Part shown: positions 1-8,507 of the stretch, in pieces
How positions within the stretch are numbered: the first letter of the stretch is position 1
How the letters are laid out: each line of letters starts with the position of its first letter
Assembly (NCBI GenBank): GCA_017940245.1
Contig: JAGAYZ010000025.1
Span: 62,001-126,000 of the forward strand
DNA: 64,000 nucleotides
From: Muribaculaceae bacterium
GTDB lineage: Bacteria > Bacteroidota > Bacteroidia > Bacteroidales > Muribaculaceae
Reading direction: 5' to 3'
The notes under the pieces: model-generated
What the model saw: the letters and a program-made list of their open reading frames with translations, nothing else
What the model was told of the DNA's origin: nothing
The model's database searches: none
Position numbers and translations under genes: made by a program

Positions 1-1
1 A

Positions 2-478
2 TACACCGGAGCCCGCAAGGCCGGACTGATGGTGGGCTGCTACCACTTCTTCCGCAAAAACCGTGACGGCGTGGCGCAGGCATCACACTTCATCGCTTCG
101 GTGGCCAGGCTCCAGCTCGACCTGCCGCTGGTGGTCGACGTGGAAGACTGGAACGGAGACCGGGGCATAGACGAGGCCACCACGCGTCGGCGGCTCACCG
201 ACATGGTTTCCACGCTCGAGCGACACGGATTCAAGGTGATGATCTACACCAATGGCGACGGACACAAGGCCTATTACCTGCCCGCGCTCGACGGCCACGA
301 CCTGTGGCTCAGTTCGTTCAACGAGCCCGAAAAGATGCAACACGTGGGGCACCGCATACAGCAGTACAGCCACTGGGGCACCATCGACGGCGTGGAGGGC
401 GACGTGGACCTCAACGTGTTCATGGGCTCCAAGCAAGAATGGAATCAATGGCTCGATTCACTTCAATTGAATCCCTAA
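2..478 (+). CDS. GH25 family lysozyme, C-terminal part (5' end outside window)
   Basis: This is the C-terminal part of a glycoside hydrolase family 25 muramidase, which cleaves the beta-1,4 bond between MurNAc and GlcNAc in peptidoglycan. The reading frame is open to the window edge, so the start lies upstream. Visible family signatures are the GCYHFF strand, the LPLVVDVED strand carrying the D-x-E acidic pair, the MIYTNG strand, and the closing block with QQYSHWGTIDGVEGDVDLN. In the family the last Asp-Leu-Asn and the D-x-E residues line the catalytic groove. The gene ends 12 nt before the next secreted protein on the same strand, so they may be cotranscribed. Signal peptide and N-terminus cannot be judged. 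Family call is confident; whether it remodels its own wall or attacks other bacteria is not known. Confidence 0.88.
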   Translation, partial: YTGARKAGLMVGCYHFFRKNRDGVAQASHFIASVARLQLDLPLVVDVEDWNGDRGIDEATTRRRLTDMVSTLERHGFKVMIYTNGDGHKAYYLPALDGHDLWLSSFNEPEKMQHVGHRIQQYSHWGTIDGVEGDVDLNVFMGSKQEWNQWLDSLQLNP

Positions 479-490
479 TTATCAACGACT

Positions 491-1078
491 ATGGCACGAA
501 AATTATCTTCTCTGCTCGCTCTGCTGATTTGCAGCTTGGCTGCTCAGGCTTCTATCTACACCTGGAGCAAATACAACCTCACCTTTGAGGTGCCTGACAA
601 CGGATTCGTCACCTATAGTTCCAACACCCGATTCGAGATTCAGTGGGACGAAATGGTGATGACGGTGCACCTGTATAATAAGGACAAGAGCGACGACAAA
701 TTCCTGCGCGAGAACTTGCAACGCAAAGCGCTGAGCTACAACATGTACGACCTCAAGCAAGGCAAGAGCAAGGTCAAAGGATTCAAGGGACTGAACATCT
801 CCGGCACCATGCCCGACGGCTCGCGGGCCATCATCGCCGACCTTATCTCCAAAAAGCAAAACCTGATTGTGGAAATCACCATCAACTACCTCTACGGCAA
901 CCGCGAGGTGGTGGACGACATCATCAAGAGCTTCGCCGAAAACAAAAAACAGCAGCCCAACCACGAGAAGAAGCGCCAGCGCGTGCAGTCGAAACAGGAG
1001 GCCGACAGGCAGAACAAACAAGAAAAGAAACAGCCCGCCACGCCACGCCGCGACGAAGGCCCCCTCTATGATGCCTAA
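491..1078 (+). CDS. Secreted hypothetical protein with charged C-terminal tail
   Basis: I do not recognise the family. The 195-residue product starts with a clear signal peptide (MARKLSSLLALLICSLAAQA), followed by about 130 residues of mixed beta and alpha character with WSKYNLTFEVPDNG near the start. The last 45 residues are low-complexity and rich in Lys, Gln, Glu and Arg, which suggests a disordered, basic tail that could contact peptidoglycan, polysaccharide or another protein. It lies 12 nt downstream of the lysozyme gene and 33 nt upstream of a DUF3078 protein, all on the plus strand, so a short operon of envelope proteins is likely. Function unknown. Confidence 0.7.
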   Translation: MARKLSSLLALLICSLAAQASIYTWSKYNLTFEVPDNGFVTYSSNTRFEIQWDEMVMTVHLYNKDKSDDKFLRENLQRKALSYNMYDLKQGKSKVKGFKGLNISGTMPDGSRAIIADLISKKQNLIVEITINYLYGNREVVDDIIKSFAENKKQQPNHEKKRQRVQSKQEADRQNKQEKKQPATPRRDEGPLYDA

Positions 1079-1111
1079 ATAATCATTCAACACAAAAAAG
1101 ACACAACCAGC

Positions 1112-2335
1112 ATGAAAAAGATACTCCCAACTCTAGCCGGCATGGCAATCACAGCAATAGCGGCCTGCGCACAAACCCAGGCCGACTATCTGCTCTTCCC
1201 GCTCATCTTTGAACAGCAGCAGACCCTCGACGAATCCATCACGGCACCACCGCTGCAGGCCGAGCAAGCCGACGCCTACCAGCTCGACGCTCACGACCAG
1301 TGGCTCAAGCAGGCACAGCAGCTCTCGCGCCACATCCATGCCACCCGCTATCGCGCCATGATGGCTCACCCGCAACTCGTGGCCTACAACGAGCACTCGC
1401 TGCCCGAGCCACCCGAAGAGTATGAGCTCACCGCCGACCCGTCGCAGGGCATGCTCACCATCGCACCGCCGCAAGTGGCGCAGCCGGTGGAAACCACCAT
1501 TGCCGAGCCACCTGTCAACGTGCGCAACTGGCTGCACACCTTCCAAAGCTCGCTCCACTTCACACAAGCCTACATCAGCGACAACTGGTATCAGGGCGGT
1601 GAAAACAACTTCAACATCCTGGCCGACCTCAAGTGGGAGTGCAACCTCAACCAGGAGAAGCATCCCAAGTGGCTCTTCAACAACATGGTGGCCTACAAGC
1701 TGGGCGTGGCCACCGCACCCGGCGACTCACTGCGCAAATACATGATCAACGAGGACAACTTCCTCTACACCTCGCAACTGGGCTACAAGGCCGTGAAGCA
1801 CTGGTACTACAGCGCCATGCTACAATTCAAGACCCAGTTTTTCAACAACTACAAGAGCAACACGCGCCAGATGACCGCCGCACTGCTCTCGCCCGCCGAG
1901 CTGAACCTGGGTCTCGGTATGACCTACGACCACAAGACGCCCGACGGCAACCGCACCATCACCGTGGCCATCGCGCCGCTGTCCTACAACCTGAAGATTT
2001 GCCGCAACATCCACGACCTGGACCCCACCACCTTCGGCATCGACGCCGGGCACCACACCAAGCACAGCTTCGGCAGCAACGTCGAGGCAAAACTCTCGTG
2101 GAAACTGCACCCTTCCATCACGTGGCTCTCGCGCCTGTTTGCCTTCACCGACTATCACTACGTGCAGGGCGACTGGGAAAACACCTTCGACTTCTCCATC
2201 ACCCGCTACCTCAACACACAGATCTACACCCACCTGCGCTACGACAAGTCGCGACCCCGCCATCACCAGTGGAAACACTGGCAATTCAAGGAAATTCTCT
2301 CTTTCGGCATCACCTATAAATTCGCCACTAACTAA
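1112..2335 (+). CDS. DUF3078-like outer-membrane protein
   Basis: A 407-residue protein with a signal peptide (MKKILPTLAGMAITAIAACA). After about 120 variable residues comes the block SDNWYQGGENNFNILADLKW, which matches the NWYxGG...N signature of Bacteroidota DUF3078 proteins. The C-terminal two thirds alternates hydrophobic and polar residues and ends in a beta-strand with aromatic and hydrophobic residues (FGITYKFATN), typical of outer-membrane barrels. No catalytic motif is visible. It follows the secreted 195-residue protein by 33 nt and precedes another small secreted protein by 11 nt, so these genes probably form one transcript. The biological role of the family is not known to me. Confidence 0.75.
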   Translation: MKKILPTLAGMAITAIAACAQTQADYLLFPLIFEQQQTLDESITAPPLQAEQADAYQLDAHDQWLKQAQQLSRHIHATRYRAMMAHPQLVAYNEHSLPEPPEEYELTADPSQGMLTIAPPQVAQPVETTIAEPPVNVRNWLHTFQSSLHFTQAYISDNWYQGGENNFNILADLKWECNLNQEKHPKWLFNNMVAYKLGVATAPGDSLRKYMINEDNFLYTSQLGYKAVKHWYYSAMLQFKTQFFNNYKSNTRQMTAALLSPAELNLGLGMTYDHKTPDGNRTITVAIAPLSYNLKICRNIHDLDPTTFGIDAGHHTKHSFGSNVEAKLSWKLHPSITWLSRLFAFTDYHYVQGDWENTFDFSITRYLNTQIYTHLRYDKSRPRHHQWKHWQFKEILSFGITYKFATN

Positions 2336-2346
2336 TATCGACAATC

Positions 2347-2931
2347 ATGCCGCGCACGCTTGTTATATGGATGCTCATGTGGCCGCTAGCTCTGCTGGCC
2401 GCTACCGTACCCGACCGCTCGGAGTTCTTCCCGGGGCTCGACGAGGACTCGATGCGTGTGCGCCTTGAGCACACCGACGTGCAGCCCATGGAAGGCATTT
2501 GGTATTATCCCGACGAGGAAATGACCCTGGGCATAGAGCGAGCCGCCACACAGGGACACGATGAGCGCTACCGCATCATCATGCTGGCCAGCAATGACAT
2601 TCATTTGCTGCCAGGCACTGTGATAGGCTATCTTCAAGCCAGTGCCAGCAGCAACAAGTGGCGCCTGTGGCTCTACAGCGAGCGAGACCGGCTCACCTTG
2701 TGTCGCCCCATGGAAACCGTGGCTACACTCAATGCCGAATGTACGACCATCACCTTCGACCGACCACACTGGAACGTGAAAGTGCGCATCAACTTTGCCC
2801 GCTTCCTGCCATCTATCTTCCGTGGTGTTTCCATCATTCCCGAAAAGGTTGAGGAACGGCTACCCGTTGGTTTCCGCAAAATTTACCCCGAAATGCCCTC
2901 GTCGCGCCCCACCCACATTCGCTACCTATGA
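2347..2931 (+). CDS. Hypothetical exported protein
   Basis: A 194-residue protein I cannot assign to a family. It has a short hydrophobic N-terminus (about residues 3-19) ending in LLAATVPDRSEFF, compatible with a signal peptide. The body has motifs such as MEGIWYYPDEEMTLGIER and RYRIIMLAS that resemble a small beta-sandwich or lipocalin-like fold, but this is only an impression from strand patterns. It begins 11 nt after the DUF3078 gene, and its stop codon overlaps the start of the next gene (ATGA, positions 2928-2931), which points to translational coupling. Function unknown. Confidence 0.65.
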   Translation: MPRTLVIWMLMWPLALLAATVPDRSEFFPGLDEDSMRVRLEHTDVQPMEGIWYYPDEEMTLGIERAATQGHDERYRIIMLASNDIHLLPGTVIGYLQASASSNKWRLWLYSERDRLTLCRPMETVATLNAECTTITFDRPHWNVKVRINFARFLPSIFRGVSIIPEKVEERLPVGFRKIYPEMPSSRPTHIRYL

Positions 2932-3419
2932 ACCACAAATATGTCATATTGCTCTTGACGCTGCTCATGGCCACAATGGTGACCGCACGCACAAAAACCA
3001 CACAGGCCGGGTTGCGCACCGCTCACATCCTGGTAGAACCGATTCCAGCCACTGTAGCCGACTCAACCGCCACGTCGGCGACAGCCAGCGTGGATCAAAA
3101 CCTGATTACCCTGCGCGGCTTCAACAAGCGCAAGGGCGATGCACGCGAGTCGTTTCTCATCACCAACAACGCTTCCCACCGCATTTCCAACCCCCGCATC
3201 ACTCTGCGTTACAGCACGCTCGACGGTGGCATGATTCATGAGCGCACCGTGACAGTACCCATCGCGCTCAATCCCGGAGAAACCCGCATGGCCGAGGTGA
3301 AAACCTTCGACGTGCAACACACGTTTTACTATTATGCAGGCCCTGCGCCACGAAAAAACGCCACTCCGTTCAAAGTGGCGTTTAGGCTGGTAGGGTATGA
3401 CATTCCGGTGGGCCTGTAA
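2928..3419 (+). CDS. Hypothetical exported protein, FxLYD/Ig-like domain
   Basis: A 163-residue protein with a signal peptide (first about 20 residues, ending TVTA). The segment ESFLITNNASHRISNPRITLRYSTLDG, followed by RTVTVPIALNPGETRMAEV, has the layout of a small Ig-like domain that describes strand-turn-strand FxLYD-type modules: a ligand-free beta-sandwich seen in many exported proteins. No enzymatic residues are evident. Start overlaps the previous gene's stop by 4 nt, and its own stop codon directly abuts the stop codon of the minus-strand gene that follows, with no spacer. Likely the last gene of the operon that starts at or before position 491. Confidence 0.65.
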   Translation: MNHKYVILLLTLLMATMVTARTKTTQAGLRTAHILVEPIPATVADSTATSATASVDQNLITLRGFNKRKGDARESFLITNNASHRISNPRITLRYSTLDGGMIHERTVTVPIALNPGETRMAEVKTFDVQHTFYYYAGPAPRKNATPFKVAFRLVGYDIPVGL

Positions 3420-4187
3420 TCAAGGATTTGTGTAGTAGCATTTGACTTGCCCGACGGGTAGCTTGCCGACGAGCAGGAGCGGAATGCGGTCGTCGTCGGT
3501 GGAGAGCCAGGCGTCGAGGTCGTCGCTCGACTTCTTGCCGGCCTGCTGGGTGAACTTGAAGGTGACGCGGTGAGCCCGGCGCTTGACACCATTGCGCAGT
3601 TTCACGTTTTCAACACCGCGATAGCGAATGGTGAGGTATTCTTTTTCCTTGCCCGAGAAGATGACGGTGGTGTAGCGCTTGTCCTTGGCCAGCTCGTCGA
3701 AGTCGAGGTTGCGCAGCATGTAGAAGACGCTGAGCATGTCGTAGGCCTGGCACTTGGCACTAAGCGTGACCGTGGTGGTGCCGCTGGGGCGATAGCGGGT
3801 GGCGTGCGCTGTGGTGTGGCTGTAGTTGTAGGTGAAATCGAGCACGTCGCGGGCATAGTAGCTCTTTTCGTGAGTGAGTTTCTCGTACCGCAGCGGTGCC
3901 ATCTTGCCGCTCATGGTGCACTTGAGCGTGTCGCGCACAGGATAGATTTTGTCGGCCCACGAGCGCGTCTTGCCTGTGAGCACTGCCTTGTAACCGTCGC
4001 CGCTGCGCCTGATGCTGAGGGTGGCGTCGCCGGCGTGCTTCCACACGAGTCCCCACTGATACACGATGTTGTAATTGAGCGTCTCGCTCGTGTAGGTGCG
4101 AGCCTGCGCCACCGTGTTGCCCGCCGCGGCCATGATGGCCAGCAGCAACATGAGTTTAATGGTTCTCATCTTCATTTGTTTTTGCAT
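3420..4187 (-). CDS. DUF3108 domain-containing exported protein
   Basis: The protein has a signal peptide (LMLLLAIMAAAGNTVAQA) and then the DUF3108 pattern: ETLNYNIVYQWGLVWKHAGDATLSI near the start, a central VLDFTYNYS strand and YDMLSVFYMLRNLDF, ending with VTFKFTQQ and a short IPLLLVGKLPVGQVKCYY strand. DUF3108 proteins are periplasmic or surface beta-rich proteins common in Bacteroidota with no proven function. I placed the start at the Met before QKQMKMRTIKLM because the signal peptide follows directly; an upstream Met at 4211 and downstream ones at 4175 and 4169 are possible. The gene converges on the preceding plus-strand gene with abutting stops, and upstream lies a repeat-rich 200-nt spacer. 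Confidence 0.8.
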   Translation of the reverse strand: MQKQMKMRTIKLMLLLAIMAAAGNTVAQARTYTSETLNYNIVYQWGLVWKHAGDATLSIRRSGDGYKAVLTGKTRSWADKIYPVRDTLKCTMSGKMAPLRYEKLTHEKSYYARDVLDFTYNYSHTTAHATRYRPSGTTTVTLSAKCQAYDMLSVFYMLRNLDFDELAKDKRYTTVIFSGKEKEYLTIRYRGVENVKLRNGVKRRAHRVTFKFTQQAGKKSSDDLDAWLSTDDDRIPLLLVGKLPVGQVKCYYTNP

Positions 4188-4233
4188 TTTGGTGATTAGA
4201 CTGCGCTCCACGCCTGGAGTTTAAAATGCGGCT

Positions 4234-4398
4234 GCGGGCTGCGCATTGCGCCAGCCACCACAGCCTCATCATTTTTTAAGACTACAAGAGCAAAACGAAA
4301 CATGAGCGCGACGCGACGACTTCACCGCGCTTATAAATCTATTGCTCTTATAGTCTATACTTGCAGCCACGGCCTGCCGCGGGCTGCGCATTGCGCCA
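4234..4398. repeat. Direct repeats around an imperfect palindrome in the 4.2-4.4 kb spacer
   Basis: A 20-bp sequence (GCGGGCTGCGCATTGCGCCA) occurs twice, at 4234-4253 and 4379-4398, and has a palindromic core (GCGCATTGCGC). Between the copies is an inverted repeat: AGACTACAAGAGCAA at 4279-4293 and its complement with one mismatch at 4342-4356, with an inner AGCGCG/CGCGCT match. The spacer separates two minus-strand genes and holds no convincing ORF. It may be a small mobile or REP-like element. Confidence 0.7.
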
Positions 4399-4412
4399 TT
4401 ATTAATTCATCA

Positions 4413-6233
4413 TTACGTAAGGATGATGTTGATGATGGCGTTCACGTCGGAAACATCGACCTTGCCATCGCCGTCCACGTCGGCGGCGGTTGACGGTTGG
4501 TTTCCGGCATCAACTTTCAGAATGACATTGATCACGGCGTTCACGTCGGAAACATCGACCTTGCCATCGCCGTCCACATCGCCTATCGCAGCAGGCGCGG
4601 TGTCCTCTTTCACGTCGAACGGCAGCGTGAAAGCGGCCAGGCACACAGCCCATTCCTTGGTGGCGAGGCTGATGTCGCTGTTGATGGGTTGCAGCTGATA
4701 CATGGGTATGTAGCTGTCGCGGCCTCGGCTCATGGTGTAGAGAGCAGAACCGGTGGCCAGGCATTTTTGTGCCGTGGGCTGGCTTCCGCCATTGATGAGC
4801 GTGACATATTCCTCGCCTGCGAGCGTGGCGGCATCAAGGCGCATGAGCGTGACGCACTCGCCACCGAAGGTGTAGCCATAGACACACACATGGTCGCCCG
4901 CCACGTCTTCAAACGCTCCCAAATAGCCTTGAATCCCGTTTTTCATTGCCGGGAAGGCGATTTTGCTGGTTGTTGCAGCCAGCCACCGGCCATCGGTAAC
5001 GCTGCACTTGACCAGGATGCCTTCGCGTATGTTGCCCGTGGAGGAGGCTATGATGTGGGTGCCATCGGAGAAACTGCCGTTGAATTGGCCGGTAAACAAC
5101 AGGTCGTCGCCGGCCACTGCAATGCGCCCGCTCTGCATCACAGCATTGCGGTTCTGCACCTGGGCTCCCCGCCACTGCCGCAGCCACTTCACCTTCAGGT
5201 CGGTGCCGAGACGCGCAATGACCACGGTCTGCTGGTCGTCGGGCAGCACGACATCGTGCCCATCAAGCGCTATGCGGCAAGAGCCATCAGCAATGCCGGT
5301 CACTGTCATCGTCAGGAACAGGTCGCCCTGCGCCATGGTGAGTGAAGCATTGCTTTCAGTGTAGGCTACGCCAGTGGTAGTGAGCATCTGCACCAGATGG
5401 CCATCGGCATCCAACTTGGCAACAAACATATCGCCACGCGTCTGCTGCGAATCGCCGTTCCAGCCCTCGGTGTTGTGAGGAGTGAACGTCTGAGCATCAA
5501 TGGTCATCGGGGTCACGTAGCGTCCAGCCACATAGAAATAGCCTTGGGCATCACTTTCCATGCCGGTGATGTAGAAAGCCGTGCCCGTATTATTCACATG
5601 ATCGCCTGTTGCTGCGGCTACGGGAGCATGACTCACCTCAATCCACTCGGTCCACTCGATTGCACCCTGGGCACTCACCTTCATGAGCAATCCGTTATAC
5701 CAGCGCTTGTCCTGCTCGTTGGGCAACGTCCAGTCGAGCACCGTTTCCTGTCCGGTGGCATCCACGAAGCGGATGGGCTGCGTGCGCATGTTGTCGGTGT
5801 GCCGCAGCACCACCGACACGTACACGCCGCCGTCGGGCGCATTCACCACGCCGCCATTGTTGGAGGCCACATCGGCACTAGTGCTATACACCGTCCACTG
5901 GAAGCGGCCATCCAGGTCGGTCTTGACCAGCGAGAAATTGTTGTTGAAACTAGCGCCCTCGTAGGGGGCACCGGTGGCAATCAGTTGTCCGTCATAATAA
6001 ATCGACGCCGTTTCATCGGAATACTCTTTTGGGAATCCCGATTCTCCCGCTCCTATGGTAGAGCCGGTGCACGACAAGTAATAAAGTGCGTCACCATTCA
6101 GGGTGAAGTCAATGCCCATGTCGGGTGGGCAAGCGTCGAGCAGCGTGGCCCATCGTGTAGTAGTTTGCGACAACTGCGCCACAGCACTGAGTGCCAGTGG
6201 CATCATCAATGCAAACAGAATAGTTTTTTTCAT
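4413..6233 (-). CDS. Large secreted protein with C-terminal dockerin doublet
   Basis: A 606-residue secreted protein (signal peptide MKKTILFALMMPLALSAVA). The first about 530 residues contain repeated strand motifs of the type FSLVKTDLDGRFQW, MKVSAQGAIEWTEWI and MFVAKLDADGHLVQM, which look like successive blades of a beta-propeller (SBBP-type beta-propeller proteins share this KLDxxG pattern). The C-terminus is a dockerin-type doublet: GDVDGDGKVDVSDVNAVIN and DVDGDGKVDVSDVNAIIN, each a calcium-binding loop plus helix. It lies 82 nt downstream of a paralogue (674 residues) on the same strand and is probably cotranscribed with it. No enzymatic motif seen; an adhesin or scaffold role is a guess. 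Confidence 0.8.
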   Translation of the reverse strand: MKKTILFALMMPLALSAVAQLSQTTTRWATLLDACPPDMGIDFTLNGDALYYLSCTGSTIGAGESGFPKEYSDETASIYYDGQLIATGAPYEGASFNNNFSLVKTDLDGRFQWTVYSTSADVASNNGGVVNAPDGGVYVSVVLRHTDNMRTQPIRFVDATGQETVLDWTLPNEQDKRWYNGLLMKVSAQGAIEWTEWIEVSHAPVAAATGDHVNNTGTAFYITGMESDAQGYFYVAGRYVTPMTIDAQTFTPHNTEGWNGDSQQTRGDMFVAKLDADGHLVQMLTTTGVAYTESNASLTMAQGDLFLTMTVTGIADGSCRIALDGHDVVLPDDQQTVVIARLGTDLKVKWLRQWRGAQVQNRNAVMQSGRIAVAGDDLLFTGQFNGSFSDGTHIIASSTGNIREGILVKCSVTDGRWLAATTSKIAFPAMKNGIQGYLGAFEDVAGDHVCVYGYTFGGECVTLMRLDAATLAGEEYVTLINGGSQPTAQKCLATGSALYTMSRGRDSYIPMYQLQPINSDISLATKEWAVCLAAFTLPFDVKEDTAPAAIGDVDGDGKVDVSDVNAVINVILKVDAGNQPSTAADVDGDGKVDVSDVNAIINIILT

Positions 6234-6315
6234 CGTCTTTATGATTTTAACCGATTAGCCCGGCTGGACAGAACCAGTCAGGCTAATCGTAAATGTGAAT
6301 TAATTATGGCATTAG

Positions 6316-8340
6316 TTATTTCACTACCATTTTCTTACCGCCCACGATGTAAATACCTGCGGGCAAGTTGCCGGCATTATGGTTCACCAGGCGACCATCG
6401 ATGGTATATACGTTGTTGTCGGTCATGCCATTGCCGGTCACATTCAGGTCGCTGACAGCTGTGATGACACTCTCCACGTTCACGATGATATTCTTCTTCA
6501 CGTTGGGATTGCTGGCGCTGGTGGCGGTGACGATTGCATTGCTGGCACCAGATGCCTTGCGAGCGCGCTGGGGAGCAGCAGTGCTATTGATTGCGGTGAT
6601 AACACCACCAGCCACCGTCACCACGCTCTCATCGCTCGACGACCAGATGATGTCGCTGTTGGCAGCCTCGGCAGGAACCACCGTTGCAGTCACAGTAGCG
6701 CTTTCGCCCACATTGAGCGTGATAGCGTCGTCACCATCGATTTCGATGCTCTTCACAGCACCCACAGGCATCAGATAAGCCGACTGGCCCCAGTTGAAAG
6801 CGGCATTGGAGTGAGTGATGTCGCTATTATAGAAGGTGCAATCCTCATTCTTGTTGGCAAATCGGTTCATCACATAGATGCGATTGCCGTCGGTCACCAT
6901 CGATTGTCCATCGCACGAGCCATCGGCCAGTTGCACTTGGTCATCTACCGACAGTGTTTCCTGATTGTATTTGTACAAGATAAGTTCCGAACCAAAAGAG
7001 GCACCAGGAGTCAAACCGCGCTCTATGGCGTAGAGATAGCCGTCGGTTCCCTCATAAGCACCGAAGAAACCATGTTGCATCTGCATCTTGCCGGTAGCCA
7101 GCACACTGGCATTCAAGGCTTCGCCACTGGCTGCATCAAACTGCACCAGCCACGACTGGCGGGCTTTGTTGGCAGGAGTGTTAGTGTAGTTGTTTTCACC
7201 AATATTGATGCCATACTTGGCCGTGCCCATCACATAGAGTTTACCTCCGCACACATCCAGAGTGGGCATCTGCCATGCACTGCCGCTCACGGTGCTTTCA
7301 TGGAACTTGAGCCAGTTCACATTCAAGTCGGTATCGAGCTCGGCCAGGCAGATGCTGCCGTTAGTAGTCGACGGAGTCACGGCCTCGCCGCCCAGCGAGA
7401 ACTGCTCGCCGGCCACACCTGCTACCCATGCAAACATATAGAGTTTGTTGCCCACCACATTGAGCGACTGCACGTTCTCTTGTGTGGCAGTGCCCTCGGT
7501 AATGAGGTGCTTCACATAGTTGCCTTCGGCGTCCAGTTTTATGATATAGAGGTTACCCATGGTGGTCTGCGCGTTACCGTTCCAGGTTGCCACATTGTGT
7601 GGCTCGATGGTAACGCCATCCACAGTCATTGCGGCACACATGATGCCACCCACATAGATATTACCCTCATTATCCACATCCAGGGCATAGGTCTTCAAGC
7701 CCTGACCGATGTTACGACTGCTTTGACTCCACTTGGGATAAGTTTCGGTATCGGCAGTGGTGTTCATCACCAGTTCACGCATCCACTCGATGGCACCTTG
7801 CGCACTCACCTTGAAAACAAGGCCACGGAAGTTGCGTTCACTCTCCACCGTCCAGTCGATTGTGTGGTTTACGCCCACTCCGTCGGTGATTACAATATTC
7901 TCTCCCAGACGCCCCTCTGTGTGGCGAAGGTTGGCGAGAACCACGGCACCACCATCGGCTGTAGAAGCCACGCGGATTTCGTTGTTGCTCGCTTCACCAT
8001 TGGTCTGAGCCAATTTCCATTCCACATTGCCGTCGGCATCGAGTCGCATCATCAGTAATCCCTGATTAGCGCTGTTACCAGTATAGTTGATTCCACTGGC
8101 CACCACCTCATCACCGAAGAGGATATTCTGGTCAGAAGATGTGGAACCGGCTTGTCCCACCACATAAAGGCAACCATCCACTCCCAGGGTCATGCTATTG
8201 CCCTGTGTGGTGTAAGACTGCTGATTTTCACTGTTGGTCACAAATTTTGCCCAAAGCGTCTGGGTCTCGCTTAGCGATTGCGCGGTCAGCATCGACGCCG
8301 ATGCTAGAGCCACAGCTAAAAGTGTAGAAATTTTCTTCAT
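6316..8340 (-). CDS. Large secreted protein with propeller-like repeats, Big_2 domain and T9SS-like tail
   Basis: A 674-residue paralogue of the next gene downstream. Signal peptide MKKISTLLAVALASASMLTA; then the same propeller-like blades (LLMMRLDADGNVEWKL, VFKVSAQGAIEWMREL, LYIIKLDAEGNYVKHL). Around residues 545-620 is a bacterial Ig-like Big_2 domain (DDAITLNVGESATVTATV, then DIIWSSSDESVVTVAGGVIT). The end, VYTIDGRLVN followed by LPAGIYIVGGKKMVVK, matches the type A C-terminal signal of the type IX secretion system, so surface release through T9SS is predicted. The promoter with TTTG and TAATTTTG is at 8375-8404, divergent from the receptor operon. In the paralogue the T9SS tail is replaced by dockerin repeats. 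Confidence 0.82.
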   Translation of the reverse strand: MKKISTLLAVALASASMLTAQSLSETQTLWAKFVTNSENQQSYTTQGNSMTLGVDGCLYVVGQAGSTSSDQNILFGDEVVASGINYTGNSANQGLLMMRLDADGNVEWKLAQTNGEASNNEIRVASTADGGAVVLANLRHTEGRLGENIVITDGVGVNHTIDWTVESERNFRGLVFKVSAQGAIEWMRELVMNTTADTETYPKWSQSSRNIGQGLKTYALDVDNEGNIYVGGIMCAAMTVDGVTIEPHNVATWNGNAQTTMGNLYIIKLDAEGNYVKHLITEGTATQENVQSLNVVGNKLYMFAWVAGVAGEQFSLGGEAVTPSTTNGSICLAELDTDLNVNWLKFHESTVSGSAWQMPTLDVCGGKLYVMGTAKYGINIGENNYTNTPANKARQSWLVQFDAASGEALNASVLATGKMQMQHGFFGAYEGTDGYLYAIERGLTPGASFGSELILYKYNQETLSVDDQVQLADGSCDGQSMVTDGNRIYVMNRFANKNEDCTFYNSDITHSNAAFNWGQSAYLMPVGAVKSIEIDGDDAITLNVGESATVTATVVPAEAANSDIIWSSSDESVVTVAGGVITAINSTAAPQRARKASGASNAIVTATSASNPNVKKNIIVNVESVITAVSDLNVTGNGMTDNNVYTIDGRLVNHNAGNLPAGIYIVGGKKMVVK

Positions 8341-8374
8341 AAAAACAACAATTTTAGTTATTGATTTTCTGCTG

Positions 8375-8404
8375 CAAAATTACAACCGCCCTGCGGCACA
8401 CAAA
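8375..8404 (-). promoter_or_regulatory. Promoter of the 6316-8340 gene
   Basis: On the minus strand TTTG (8401-8404) and TAATTTTG (8375-8382) are separated by 18 nt, matching the Bacteroidota -33/-7 arrangement. It lies 35 nt upstream of the start codon. Confidence 0.65.
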
Positions 8405-8452
8405 ATCGCTAAATTGCGTGAATTTCAATTTGCTTTTCACCAATTGTTGGGA

Positions 8453-8483
8453 TTGTGCATCGACATGACTGGCTGTAATTTTG
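8453..8483 (+). promoter_or_regulatory. Promoter of the receptor/M16 operon
   Basis: TTG at 8453-8455 and TAATTTTG at 8476-8483 with 20 nt between. The inferred transcription start near 8490 lies downstream of the first possible ATG (8481), which supports translation start at 8496 or 8508 instead. Confidence 0.68.
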
Positions 8484-8507
8484 CACATTATTAAAATGAC
8501 TTTGTTG

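Noticed and set aside
6379..8058. 559-residue ORF on the plus strand opposite the T9SS-tailed protein
   Set aside because: The frame is rich in His and Ile without domain signals, and the opposite strand encodes a protein with signal peptide, Big_2 domain and sorting tail.
8481..8507. Start of the receptor at 8481
   Set aside because: The codon lies within the -7 element and before the inferred transcription start.
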